Assembly: GCA_036258315.1 (NCBI GenBank)
Contig: DATADX010000023.1
Coordinates: 1 to 61,132 of the forward strand
Length of the DNA stretch: 61,132 nt
Direction of reading: 5' to 3'
From: DASSYK01 sp036258315
GTDB lineage: Bacteria; Actinomycetota; Thermoleophilia; Solirubrobacterales; 70-9
Positions 1 to 8,367 of the stretch are shown piece by piece. The notes beneath the pieces were generated by a model. It had not been told where the DNA came from. It saw nothing but the letters and a program-made list of their open reading frames with translations, and did not search any database. The position numbers were made by a program, and so were the translations under genes. Positions within the stretch are counted from its first letter, which is position 1; the number at the start of each line of letters is the position of its first letter.

Positions 1-784
1 GCCGCACCTCTCCGGGACCGCAGACCGGGCCGTGCCCGGGCACGAACCGCTCGGCGCCGAGCCCGAGCAGGCGCTCGAGCGCCGCCACCCAGCGCTCGAG
101 CGGCCCCGCCCACATGATCGGGGTGACGCCGATGAAGAGGATGTCGGCCGCGATCGCGATCCGGGCGTCCGGCACCCAGGCGATCAGGTCGCCCTGGGTG
201 TGCGCGGGGCCGACCTCGATCAAGCGAACCTCGCGGCCACCGACCTCGAGCTCGAGCTCTCCGGAGAACGTGCGCGTCGGCGGCACCAGCCGCACCTCGT
301 CGAAGGCGAAGGGCGCCAGCGCCGCGCCCGTGTATGCGGCGATGGCGGCGATATCCCCGCGCCGCGGATACGGGAACGGCAGCGATCCGGCGAGCCGCAG
401 GGCGCCCGCCAGCGCCCCGAAGCGCTTCATCTCGGCGGGGGACTCGTCGTCCATGACGGCCGCTGCCGCGTCGGTGGCGATGATCTCCGCGCTTTTGACC
501 TCCTGGTTCCCCCACCAGTGATCACCGTCGGAGTGGGTGTTGACGAGCGCCTCGATCGGGGCGGCGCGGATCAGCGGCGCCATCGCGGCGAGCATGCGGC
601 GTGTCAGCGGCGGATCCCACAGCGTGTCGATCAGCAGCGACGCGCCGTCGCCGACCACCAGGGCGGCATTGCTCTCGCCGAGCAATCCGTTGGGCTGCAA
701 CCAGGCGTGGACACCCGGGCCAACCTCGGCAAGGCCTCCCCCGTACCTCGCCGGACCGGGATGAAGCGACGTGACCGCGGGCAT
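1..784 (-). CDS. MBL-fold metallo-hydrolase (3' end beyond window)
   Basis: Metallo-beta-lactamase-fold hydrolase; about 261 residues are visible and the C-terminus lies outside the window. The zinc motif THSDGDHWWG sits near residues 83-92: the first His, the Asp and the last His of HxHxDH are kept, but the second His is Asp, a variant I know from actinobacterial MBL proteins. Later metal-site candidates are PAHTQGD (about residue 196) and PGHGPV (about 248). The ATG at 784 is chosen because the downstream sequence at once reads as an MBL N-terminal strand region (LLIDTLWDPP). No signal peptide is visible. The substrate cannot be predicted. Confidence 0.8.
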   Translation of the reverse strand, partial: MPAVTSLHPGPARYGGGLAEVGPGVHAWLQPNGLLGESNAALVVGDGASLLIDTLWDPPLTRRMLAAMAPLIRAAPIEALVNTHSDGDHWWGNQEVKSAEIIATDAAAAVMDDESPAEMKRFGALAGALRLAGSLPFPYPRRGDIAAIAAYTGAALAPFAFDEVRLVPPTRTFSGELELEVGGREVRLIEVGPAHTQGDLIAWVPDARIAIAADILFIGVTPIMWAGPLERWVAALERLLGLGAERFVPGHGPVCGPGEVR

Positions 785-987
785 CAGCGCAGAATTCTTA
801 TCAAGGCAAGCGCACCGAGCTCTCAAGCCACAGGGGCCGGACCGAGGTTTTAGCGGCTCACGGATCGACCAGGTTCTGCTTCTCGACGATCAGTAGATCG
901 CCCGGCAAGGGCGGCAACGGCGGCACCGGCGGGCAGCTCGGACGCGGACAGGCCGACGGTCGGCGCCAGGATCCGGGATGAAGGGCC

Positions 988-1284
988 TTAGTACCCGAGC
1001 GCGAACTTCGCGTCCTCGGACATCATCTCCGGGGACCACGGCGGGTCGAAGACCATCTTCGGGTGGACCTTCTGGACCTCGTCGAGCTCCCCGACGAACT
1101 CGCGCATCTGCTCCGAAACCTGCGGGCCGATCGGGCAGGCAGGGGTGGTCAGCGTGAAGGTGACGAACACCTCGCCGTTCTCGATCTCGACGTCGTAGAC
1201 GAGGCCCAGGGAGACGAAGTCGAGCCCGAGCTCGGGGTCGATCACCTCCTCGAGCGCCTCGTAGACCTGCTCTTCGGTTGCCAT
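988..1284 (-). CDS. MIP18/SufT-like Fe-S cluster assembly factor
   Basis: A 98-residue DUF59 (MIP18) protein. The family helps load Fe-S clusters, as SufT or CIA-type factors do. Hallmarks are the N-terminal ALEEVIDPELGLDFVSLGLV segment and the TTPACPIGP motif with the conserved Cys near residue 50. Length matches single-domain family members. In many actinobacteria a copy ends the suf operon, but here it stands alone, divergent from fxsA with about 50 bp between the two starts, so it may serve a wider Fe-S maturation role. The start is ATG 1284. Confidence 0.88.
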   Translation of the reverse strand: MATEEQVYEALEEVIDPELGLDFVSLGLVYDVEIENGEVFVTFTLTTPACPIGPQVSEQMREFVGELDEVQKVHPKMVFDPPWSPEMMSEDAKFALGY

Positions 1285-1333
1285 CGCCTAAAGGATACGC
1301 GGCGGAGATTCCGGCCTGGATAGCCTTGAAGCG

Positions 1334-1933
1334 ATGTCCCTGTTGCTGCTGGCGCTGTTCATCCTGGTTCCGATCGCGGAGCTCTACGTGATCATCAAGA
1401 TCGGCGGCGCGATCGGGATCGTCCCGACGCTGCTGCTGCTGATCGCGGACAGCATCGTCGGAACGATCCTGCTGCGCTCGCAGGGACGCGCCGCGTGGGT
1501 GCGCTTCAACCGCGCCCTCGCCGAGAGCCGGATCCCGGCGCGGGAGGTGACCGACGGGGTCCTGATCATCCTCGGCGGCGCGCTGCTGCTCACGCCGGGC
1601 TTCCTGACCGACATCGTCGGGCTGATCCTCCTGATCCCGCCGACCAGGGCGATCGTCAGGGCGTTCGCGCGCCGGTTCGTCGTCGCGCGGCTGACGATCG
1701 CTCCGCGGGCGGCCGTCTGGGGCTACGGCCGCGCCAACGACCGCCGCGGCAGGCGGCCTCCGCGGCCAGCGAACCGGAGGCAGCCGCCACCTCGGCGCGC
1801 ACCGAGAGAGGCCGAGGACTTCGGCTGGACCGGGCCCGGCGGCCGGCGGCCCGACGACATCGAGGGGACCGCCGAGGAGGTCCGCGACGACGAGCCGCTG
1901 CCGCCCGGAGAGCGCGGCTCGTACCGGGGATGA
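1334..1933 (+). CDS. fxsA: FxsA family membrane protein
   Basis: A 199-residue FxsA-type cytoplasmic membrane protein. E. coli FxsA relieves phage T7 exclusion by the F plasmid; its cellular role is unclear. The first 120 residues hold hydrophobic helices (LLLLALFILVPIAELYVI; IGIVPTLLLLIADSIVGTIL; ILGGALLLTPGFLTDIVGLI) and the typical LTPGFLTD signature. The remaining roughly 75 residues form an Arg/Pro-rich, probably disordered cytoplasmic tail longer than in the E. coli protein. The TGA stop overlaps the ATG of the next gene, so the two are probably co-translated. Confidence 0.88.
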   Translation: MSLLLLALFILVPIAELYVIIKIGGAIGIVPTLLLLIADSIVGTILLRSQGRAAWVRFNRALAESRIPAREVTDGVLIILGGALLLTPGFLTDIVGLILLIPPTRAIVRAFARRFVVARLTIAPRAAVWGYGRANDRRGRRPPRPANRRQPPPRRAPREAEDFGWTGPGGRRPDDIEGTAEEVRDDEPLPPGERGSYRG

Positions 1934-2661
1934 GCGACGCGAACGGGGCGACGGCGCTCGTCTGCGGCTTCTGGGATGAGACGAAGGGGGTGGTCGGGAT
2001 CGGCTGGGATCTCGGCGGGACCCGCGGGGGCGCGGTCGCGATCGACGGGGCCGTCGCCCCGAGGAGCGCGGAGCTCGTCGATCACGATCAGGGCGTGCGC
2101 ATCGCGCTGGCGTCGCGCGCGACCCGGATCGAAGCGACGCTGTCGCCGCGACCGCCGGCCGCCGGCGGGGACGAAGCGGGCGCCGCCGAGGGTGATCCGC
2201 GCATCGCTCCGTGCGCCGCGCACGTGGAGGTGATGGGGAACGCGCGAAGGTTCGAGGGCGCAGGCCAGGTCACGCGCTGGGCGCGCTCGCCGATCGAGGG
2301 GATCGGCCTGTTCCGCCATCTCGCGATCCCGGCTCCGGACGGTGGGCTGCTCGTCGCGGCGGCGGCGCGCGAGCTCGACCGCAGCGATCACGCCGCCGAA
2401 CGTACCGCCGCCTGGCTGATCGACGCCGGCGGCCGCGCCACCCGGTTCTCCGAAGCGCTGCTGTCGACCCAGTACGACGCGGAGGGGCGGCAGACTCGGA
2501 TCGGGCTCGAGCTGTGGCCCGAGGACCCCGAGGCACCCGCGATGCGCGCCGCGGCGACGGCGCTGGGGGTTGCCGAGGCCGATGGCGTCTTCGCGGCGCC
2601 GATGCGCTCCTCGGTGGAGGGCACGACCGGCCTCGGTGCCTATCTGATCTGGCGTCCGTGA
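1930..2661 (+). CDS. Conserved hypothetical protein
   Basis: A 243-residue protein that I do not recognise. It starts at ATG 1930, overlapping the fxsA stop in an ATGA arrangement, and its own stop overlaps the GTG of the HAD gene downstream. No signal peptide, membrane segment or Cys cluster is seen. The composition (Ala, Gly, Arg, acidic residues; repeated short beta-like stretches such as VVGIGWDLGG and GLFRHLAIPAP) suggests a soluble beta-rich protein. The tight coupling suggests joint expression with fxsA and the phosphatase. No function is assigned. Confidence 0.75.
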   Translation: MSDANGATALVCGFWDETKGVVGIGWDLGGTRGGAVAIDGAVAPRSAELVDHDQGVRIALASRATRIEATLSPRPPAAGGDEAGAAEGDPRIAPCAAHVEVMGNARRFEGAGQVTRWARSPIEGIGLFRHLAIPAPDGGLLVAAAARELDRSDHAAERTAAWLIDAGGRATRFSEALLSTQYDAEGRQTRIGLELWPEDPEAPAMRAAATALGVAEADGVFAAPMRSSVEGTTGLGAYLIWRP

Positions 2662-3299
2662 GCGGGCGGATCGACACCGTGATCTCCGATTTCGGGGGCG
2701 TGCTGACGACGCCCCTGATCCAGTCGTTCGCTGCCGTCCAGGATCAGACCGGGATCCCGATGGAGGAGCTCGGCAAGGCGATGTCCCGGATCGAGGCCGC
2801 CGAGGGAACGCATCCCCTGTTCGAGCTCGAGCGCGGCCGGATCAGCGAGGCCGACTTCCTCGCCAAGCTCGGAGACGCGCTCGAGCCTGAGCTCGGGCAC
2901 CGTCCCGAGATGCACCGCTTCCGCGAGATCTACTTCGAGGCGCTGCAGCCGAACGAGCCGATGATCGAGCTGATGCGCGAGCTCCAGGCGGCCGGCTACC
3001 GGATGGCGATGCTGACCAACAACGTGCGCGAGTGGGAGCCGCTGTGGCGCTCGATGCTGCCGGTCGACGAGATCTTCGAGCTGGTCGTCGACTCGGCGTT
3101 CGTCGGCCTCCGCAAGCCCGAGCCCGAGATCTACGAGCTGACGCTCGAGCGACTCGGCGGCGTCGCCGCCGCGCGCTGCCTGTTCGTCGACGACATCGAG
3201 CTGAACTGCGATGCCGCGCGCGAGCGCGGCATGTCGGCGGTCCACTACCGCTCGAACGAAGAGGCGATCGCCGAGATCCGGGCCGCCCTCGGCCGCTGA
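2658..3299 (+). CDS. HAD-IA family phosphatase (epoxide hydrolase N-domain type)
   Basis: A 213-residue haloacid dehalogenase-superfamily hydrolase. Motif I is SDFGGVLTTPL (nucleophile Asp; the second Asp of DxD is Gly, as is usual in the FDLGGVL clade), motif II is MLTNN, motif III is the Lys of LRKPEPEIY and motif IV is LFVDDIELN. This pattern fits the group related to the N-terminal domains of soluble epoxide hydrolase and ACAD10/11. The substrate is probably a small phosphate ester, but it is not predictable here. GTG 2658 overlaps the preceding TGA, which fixes the start. Confidence 0.85.
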   Translation: MSGRIDTVISDFGGVLTTPLIQSFAAVQDQTGIPMEELGKAMSRIEAAEGTHPLFELERGRISEADFLAKLGDALEPELGHRPEMHRFREIYFEALQPNEPMIELMRELQAAGYRMAMLTNNVREWEPLWRSMLPVDEIFELVVDSAFVGLRKPEPEIYELTLERLGGVAAARCLFVDDIELNCDAARERGMSAVHYRSNEEAIAEIRAALGR

Positions 3300-3323
3300 G
3301 CCCGGGAGATACCCTGCCCGACG

Positions 3324-3743
3324 ATGGCGGACCTGCCCCCCAAGGCCCGGAAGCTGCTCGAATCGGGCGCGCTCGCCCACCTGGTCACCCTCAACCCCGA
3401 CGGCAGCCCCCAGCTCACGTGCGTCTGGGTCGGCCTGGAGGGCGACGAGATAGTCAGCGGCCACATGACCCCGCGGAAGAAGCTCGACAACGTCCGCCGC
3501 GACCCCCGCGTCGTGCTTGCCGTCGAGGCTCAGACCAGGAACGAGATGGGTTTGCAGGAATACCTCGTCGTGAACGGCACCGGCCGAGTCACGGAGGGGG
3601 GCGCGGCCGACCTGTTGCAGCGGCTGGCCTACGTCTACATCGGACCGGACGTCGAATTCCCGCCGGCCGGGTACCGGAGCGAACCGGGCTATGTGCTCCG
3701 GATCACGCCTGAGCGGCTCGGCGGGGTCGGGCCCTGGGCGTAG
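3324..3743 (+). CDS. PPOX-class F420-dependent oxidoreductase
   Basis: A 139-residue split-barrel flavin/deazaflavin-binding protein of the pyridoxamine-phosphate-oxidase-like superfamily. The N-terminal LVTLNPDGSPQLTCVWV strand pair, the HMTPRKKLDNVRRDPRVVL segment and the GTGRVTE strand are typical of small actinobacterial PPOX enzymes annotated as F420-dependent. Length matches the family. It starts with ATG 25 bp after the HAD gene. The substrate is unknown; F420 use is inferred from family membership and is not visible in the sequence. Confidence 0.85.
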   Translation: MADLPPKARKLLESGALAHLVTLNPDGSPQLTCVWVGLEGDEIVSGHMTPRKKLDNVRRDPRVVLAVEAQTRNEMGLQEYLVVNGTGRVTEGGAADLLQRLAYVYIGPDVEFPPAGYRSEPGYVLRITPERLGGVGPWA

Positions 3744-3765
3744 GAAACGCGAACGAAGGAGCGCC

Positions 3766-4650
3766 ATGGCCGAGGTCGACCCCAAGGCGAAGCTGGAGCC
3801 GTTCCAGGCGCTGATCGGCGAGTGGACGATCGAGATGACCCACCCGACGGTCGAAGACACGGTGGTTCGCGGCTGGGCCACCTACGAGTGGCTCGAAGGT
3901 GGCCGGTTCCTGATCCAGCGCGCGGTCAACGAGCACCCGGACTTTCCCGACTCGCTCTCCGTGATCGGCGTGATGGAGGGCGAGGAGGACCTCTCGATGC
4001 AGTACTTCGACTCGCGCGGCGTCCATCGGCTCTACGCGGTCGGGTTCGACGGCAGGGTGCTGACGCTGGAGCGCGATGTCCCGGGGTTCGGTCAGCGCGG
4101 CAGCGCGCAGCTCAGCGACGACGGCTCGACTCTCGCCGGCGTCTGGCAGTTGAACGAGGACGACCAGGGATACCGTGACGACCTCGCGTTCACGTACCGG
4201 CGGGTCCCAGGCCGCGAGGCGGCTGGCAATCGGCGCACCGAGGCGAACCGGAAGGCCGTTCGCGATGCGTTCGAAGGCTGGCGCGACGGGACGAGCCAGA
4301 TCACCGACCTGTTCGCGGCGGAGATGGTCTGGCGGATCGAGGGCCGCGCGGTCGCCTCAAAGGAGTACCGCGGCAGGAAACAGTTCGTCGATCAGGTGCT
4401 GACTCCTTTCGCGGCCCGGTTCGCGGCCTCGTCCAAGCCGTTCCGGCCAGTCGCGATCCGATCGGTCCACGCCGATGACGACACCGTGATCGTGCTCTGG
4501 GACGGGCGCGGCATCGCCAACGACGGCGAACCGTACGAGAACAGCCACGCCTGGTTCATGAAGATGCGCGACGGCAAGGTCATCGACGGCACGGCGTTCT
4601 ACGACAGCGCTTCGTTCAACGACCTCTGGAATCGGGTGACGCCCGACTAG
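3766..4650 (+). CDS. Two-domain DUF1579-like / SnoaL-like protein
   Basis: A 294-residue soluble protein made of two parts. Residues about 6-140 (FQALIGEWTIEM, YEWLEGGRFLIQ) resemble DUF1579-type beta-barrel domains. Residues about 155-290 (NRKAVRDAFEGWRDG, HAWFMKMRDGKVI) are an NTF2/SnoaL-like cone domain of the kind seen in small hydrolases, cyclases and ligand-binding proteins. A good ribosome site (GAAGGAG, 3754-3760) precedes ATG 3766. It lies 22 bp after the PPOX gene on the same strand, so co-expression is likely. The ligand or reaction is unknown. Confidence 0.78.
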   Translation: MAEVDPKAKLEPFQALIGEWTIEMTHPTVEDTVVRGWATYEWLEGGRFLIQRAVNEHPDFPDSLSVIGVMEGEEDLSMQYFDSRGVHRLYAVGFDGRVLTLERDVPGFGQRGSAQLSDDGSTLAGVWQLNEDDQGYRDDLAFTYRRVPGREAAGNRRTEANRKAVRDAFEGWRDGTSQITDLFAAEMVWRIEGRAVASKEYRGRKQFVDQVLTPFAARFAASSKPFRPVAIRSVHADDDTVIVLWDGRGIANDGEPYENSHAWFMKMRDGKVIDGTAFYDSASFNDLWNRVTPD

Positions 4651-4679
4651 CTGGCGCCCCAGGGTGAAGTCCGGGAGAG

Positions 4680-4695
4680 CGGTTCCGCGGAACCG
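4680..4695. terminator. Hairpin between convergent genes
   Basis: A perfect 16-bp palindrome, CGGTTCCG followed by CGGAACCG, can form a 6-bp stem with a CGCG loop. It lies 30 bp after the stop at 4650 and 12 bp beyond the convergent stop at 4708, where a bidirectional terminator would be expected. There is no T-tract on either side, so intrinsic termination is only a possibility. Confidence 0.35.
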
Positions 4696-4707
4696 TCACT
4701 CGTGGTG

Positions 4708-5163
4708 TCAGTTCTCGCTGCCGGCGCGGTCCCAGATGTAGAGCTCGGTCGCCTCGCGGGCGAGCTCCATCAGGCGCGGCTCGGAGAGCCATTCGAGCAC
4801 GGTCTCGAGCGCGCGCTCCTCGCTGACGCCCTCCTCGAAGGCCTCCTCGCCGCGGAAGCCGGCGGCGAGCTTGAGGGCCTCGCGGCGCTGCTCGCCCAGA
4901 GAGTCGAAGGCGCCCATCAGAAAGTCGCGGTTCGGGACCGGCTTACCGATCTCCATCGAGTCGTGCCAGGCGGCGAGCATCGAGATGTCGTGCTCGTCGA
5001 GCTCGGCGATCGCCTTCGCGTAGTGCTCCTCGAGCTCCTCGTCAGGGATCTCGTCGACCCACGCGCGCACGGCCTCGCCAAGCAGCTGGCGCCGCGCCTC
5101 GCGGCCGACGGAGTCGGCGATGGCGCGAATCGCATCGGCGGGATCTACGAAGCAAAGTGTCAT
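4708..5163 (-). CDS. Hypothetical acidic helical protein
   Basis: A 151-residue acidic protein predicted by eye to be mainly alpha-helical (many Glu/Ala/Leu heptads such as DEIPDEELEEHYAKAI). I do not recognise it. The start is taken as ATG 5163 (MTLCFVDPAD), with GGAG eight bases upstream; an upstream extension to 5238 is possible but would consist of low-information sequence. No signal peptide or membrane helix is seen. It is divergent from the AddB-like gene across a 153-bp spacer. Confidence 0.65.
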   Translation of the reverse strand: MTLCFVDPADAIRAIADSVGREARRQLLGEAVRAWVDEIPDEELEEHYAKAIAELDEHDISMLAAWHDSMEIGKPVPNRDFLMGAFDSLGEQRREALKLAAGFRGEEAFEEGVSEERALETVLEWLSEPRLMELAREATELYIWDRAGSEN

Positions 5164-5316
5164 CGCGGTCTCCAGGTTCTCGCAGGGAACGGTGATTCCG
5201 TGAGCTGAGCCAAAGTTAGAGTCGCCCCCCGACGGCAAAACCTGCCCCGGAGTTTCCGCGGGTTATGCGACAACCAGGGACGAAAATGCCGACCCCGGCG
5301 CCGTTACGGTGAGTGG

Positions 5317-8300
5317 GTGGCGGTCGAACTGATCATCGGGCCCCCGAACTCGGGACGGACGGGAGCGATCCTGGACGGCTTCCGCGCTGCGATCGCGCGA
5401 GACCCCGTGCTCGTGGTCCCCACGCTCGACGACGCCGAGCGATTCGAGCGGGAGCTGACGCGCGACGGCACCGCCGTCCTCGGAGCAACGGTGTGCACCT
5501 TCGACCGCCTGTTCGGGCTGGTCGCCTCCGCGACCGGCGGGTCCGCGCGCCCGGCGCTGACCAAGACCCAGCGGCGCCTGCTGGCGCGAGCGGCAATCTC
5601 CCGCACCGACGGTCTGCGACTGCTCGCGGCCTCCGCGCGCCGGGCCGGCTTCGCCTCCGCGCTCGAGGAGCTCCTCTCGGACCTGCAGTCGGCCCGCGTT
5701 GACCCCGACACCCTGCGCGAGCGCGCGGCCGCGGCGGGCGCCTACGAGGGCGAGATCGCCGCGCTCTACGCCTCCTACGCGGCGCTCCGGGACGAGCTCG
5801 GCCTCGCCGACACCCACTCCCTCGCGGCCTCGGCGATCGCCTCCCTGCGCGCGCAGCCCGACGCGTGGGAGGCGCGGCCGGTCTTCTTCTACGGCTTCGA
5901 CGACCTCACCGTCGAGCAGCTCGAGCTCCTCGGCGCGCTCGCGGCCGCCGCGCGGGTCAGCGTCGCGTTGCCGTGGGAAGATCGCAAGGTCCTCACCGCC
6001 GCCCGCGGGCAGCTCTTCGCCGAGCTGCGAGAGCTGCCGGGCGCCACGGTCCGCGAGCTTCCGCCGGACCCCTCGAACACGGAGAGCCGGACCCTGTTCG
6101 AGCTGGAGCGGCGCTTCGGAGTGCCGCCTGATCAGCACCCTGGGGAGATCGAGAACGACGGCGGCCTCGCGCTGCTCGCGTCGGCGGGCGAGCTGGCGGA
6201 GGCCGAGGCAATCGGATCCGAGATCGCGAAGCTGCTCGACTCGGGAACCCCGGCGGGGGAAATCGCCGTGGTGCTTCGCCGGCCCGAGGCGCTGGGCCCG
6301 CTCTACCACCGCGCGTTCGCGCGTTTCGGGATCCCGGCTGCGGTCCAGGCCGACCTCGAGCTGACCCGGACGTTGACCGGCGCCGGGCTGCTCGCGCTGA
6401 TCGAGGCCGCCGTCGGCGAGCGGCGAGCGACTGACCTGCTCGCCTACCTGCGGACCCCGGGGATCTCCTCACCCGGCCGGATCGACTGGTTCGAGCGCAG
6501 CCTTCGCCGCCGGCGCCTTCGCACGGCGGACGAGGCGCTCCAGCTTTGGCTCGAGCGGGATGGCCGCGACCTCTCCGAGATCGATGAGCTGCGCCGCGCG
6601 GGCCGGGGCGCCCAGCTCCTGCGGGAGGCGGCCCGGCAGGCTCGCTGGATCGCCGAGGCGGCGCGGCGCGGCGCCGGGGCAGTGGCAGATCAGGACCGCT
6701 CGCTCGAGCTGCGCGCGGGGGCCGAGCTGGAGAGGCGCCTGGGCGAGCTGATCGAGATCGAGATGCCGGTGGCGCCGCGCGATCTGATCGCGATCGTCGG
6801 CGAGCTGACGGTGCCGCTGTGGCGCGGCCCGACCGAGGGGCGCGTGCGCGTGATCAGCCCGTACCGGGCCCGGGCCCGGCGGGTCGACCACCTCTTCGTC
6901 TGCTCGCTCCAGGACGGCGACTTCCCTCGCCGCGACAGCGGCGGCCCGCTTCTCTCGGACGAGGCACGCGCCGCGCTGGCGCTGCCGCCGCGGGTCAAGG
7001 CGGAGGTCGAGGACCGCTACCTGTTCGCACTTGCGCTGTCGCGCCCACGCGTCCGGCTCTGGCTGTCGTGGCGCTCCGCCGACGACGAGGGCGGCGCCAC
7101 GGCGCGCTCGCCCTTCGTCGACCAGGTCCGCGAACTGCTCTCCCCCGCCCTGCCAGCGGATCTCGAGCTGCGTGACGAGATGATCGCCGCGGAGGCCGGC
7201 GGGCGCGGGGTGGCCGAGGCCGTCTTCGCCCCCGCGGATGCCCCGAGCGAGGACGAGCTCGCCCGCTCGCTCGCCTCCCGTGCAGGGCGCACGGTCCTCA
7301 ACGGCACCGCCCCCGCCGACATCGCCGCGCTCGACCCGGAGCTGCGCGAGCGAATCTCGGCGCGACTCGCGCGGGCCGCCGAGGCCACGGCCAGGCAGCG
7401 GCTGGAGCCGGGGCCGCTGTCCCTGCCCGCCGTCGTCGACGCGATGGGCGCCAAGGAGCTGTTCGGGGCCTCGACCCTGGAGGAGTTCGCCGTCTGCCCG
7501 TACCGCTGGTTCGTCGCACACGAGCTGAACCCGAAGCGGGTCGAGCCCGACGACGAGGCGCTGACGGCCGGGTCGGTGGCCCACGCCGTGCTGGAGGCCC
7601 TCTACGCCGAGGAGCCGGCCGGCGTCGGGCGGCCCGACGAGGCCACGCTCGGCACCTGGCTCGACCGGGCGAAAGAGCTGATCCGCGAGCTCGGCGATGC
7701 CAAGCTCCCGCGCGATCGCGCCGACACCGCGGCGACGCTGCGCCGCGTCGAGGGTCTCGTGCTCGCGTTCGTCGCGGACGAGGCCGCGGCCGCGGTCCCG
7801 TTCACCCCGCGGCCCGACCTGGCGGAGGCGCGATTCGGCCGGGATGGCGCCAAGCCGGCCCTCGCTCTTGCTGAGGGCACCTCGCTACACGGGGCGATCG
7901 ACCGAATCGACATCGGACCCTCCGGGGAGGCGCTCGTCCAGGACTACAAGACCGGGATCAAGGTCGACGGCGGCAAGGGGATGCTGGAGCGCGGCAAGCT
8001 GCAGCTGCAGCTCTACCTGCTCGCGGTCCGTGACCTGTGGGGGCTGGAGCTGGCGGGCGGCCTGTACCGGCCGCTGGGCGGGACCAGCGACCGCAAGCCG
8101 AAGGGGCTGCTGCGCAAGAAGCTGAAGGACGAGCTCTCGCCGCTCGACCCGCGGCAGAACGACCACCTGGACGACGACGAGTTCGAGGAGGCGCTCGAGG
8201 CGGCCCGGGAACGGGCGGTGGCGATCGCGGCCGAGATCCAGGAGGGCGACATCGGCCGCCGGCCGATCAAGGACCGCTGCCCCAGGTACTGCTCATTCCA

Positions 8301-8367
8301 GCCCATCTGCCGGCGCGAGCGCGCCCTCCCCGAGGAGGAGCCCTTGACCGAGGAGGACGAGGAGTGA
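5317..8367 (+). CDS. AddB-like helicase-nuclease subunit with Fe-S nuclease domain
   Basis: A 1016-residue protein resembling AddB/RexB, the partner subunit in RecBCD-type double-strand break repair. A nucleotide-binding-like loop GPPNSGRT lies at residues 8-15. The C-terminal PD-(D/E)XK nuclease is seen as AIDRID (about 860) with QDYKTG (about 877). The four Cys of an Fe-S staple are one at about 727 (VCPYRW) and three at about 988-998 (CPRYCSFQPIC). The start is GTG 5317. The TGA overlaps the GTG of the AddA-like gene, fitting an obligate heterodimer. Mycobacterial AdnAB is the main alternative naming. Confidence 0.87.
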   Translation: MAVELIIGPPNSGRTGAILDGFRAAIARDPVLVVPTLDDAERFERELTRDGTAVLGATVCTFDRLFGLVASATGGSARPALTKTQRRLLARAAISRTDGLRLLAASARRAGFASALEELLSDLQSARVDPDTLRERAAAAGAYEGEIAALYASYAALRDELGLADTHSLAASAIASLRAQPDAWEARPVFFYGFDDLTVEQLELLGALAAAARVSVALPWEDRKVLTAARGQLFAELRELPGATVRELPPDPSNTESRTLFELERRFGVPPDQHPGEIENDGGLALLASAGELAEAEAIGSEIAKLLDSGTPAGEIAVVLRRPEALGPLYHRAFARFGIPAAVQADLELTRTLTGAGLLALIEAAVGERRATDLLAYLRTPGISSPGRIDWFERSLRRRRLRTADEALQLWLERDGRDLSEIDELRRAGRGAQLLREAARQARWIAEAARRGAGAVADQDRSLELRAGAELERRLGELIEIEMPVAPRDLIAIVGELTVPLWRGPTEGRVRVISPYRARARRVDHLFVCSLQDGDFPRRDSGGPLLSDEARAALALPPRVKAEVEDRYLFALALSRPRVRLWLSWRSADDEGGATARSPFVDQVRELLSPALPADLELRDEMIAAEAGGRGVAEAVFAPADAPSEDELARSLASRAGRTVLNGTAPADIAALDPELRERISARLARAAEATARQRLEPGPLSLPAVVDAMGAKELFGASTLEEFAVCPYRWFVAHELNPKRVEPDDEALTAGSVAHAVLEALYAEEPAGVGRPDEATLGTWLDRAKELIRELGDAKLPRDRADTAATLRRVEGLVLAFVADEAAAAVPFTPRPDLAEARFGRDGAKPALALAEGTSLHGAIDRIDIGPSGEALVQDYKTGIKVDGGKGMLERGKLQLQLYLLAVRDLWGLELAGGLYRPLGGTSDRKPKGLLRKKLKDELSPLDPRQNDHLDDDEFEEALEAARERAVAIAAEIQEGDIGRRPIKDRCPRYCSFQPICRRERALPEEEPLTEEDEE

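Noticed and set aside
2640..3881. A 413-codon minus-strand frame across the HAD and PPOX genes
   Set aside because: It crosses three plus-strand genes with recognisable families and has no recognisable content.
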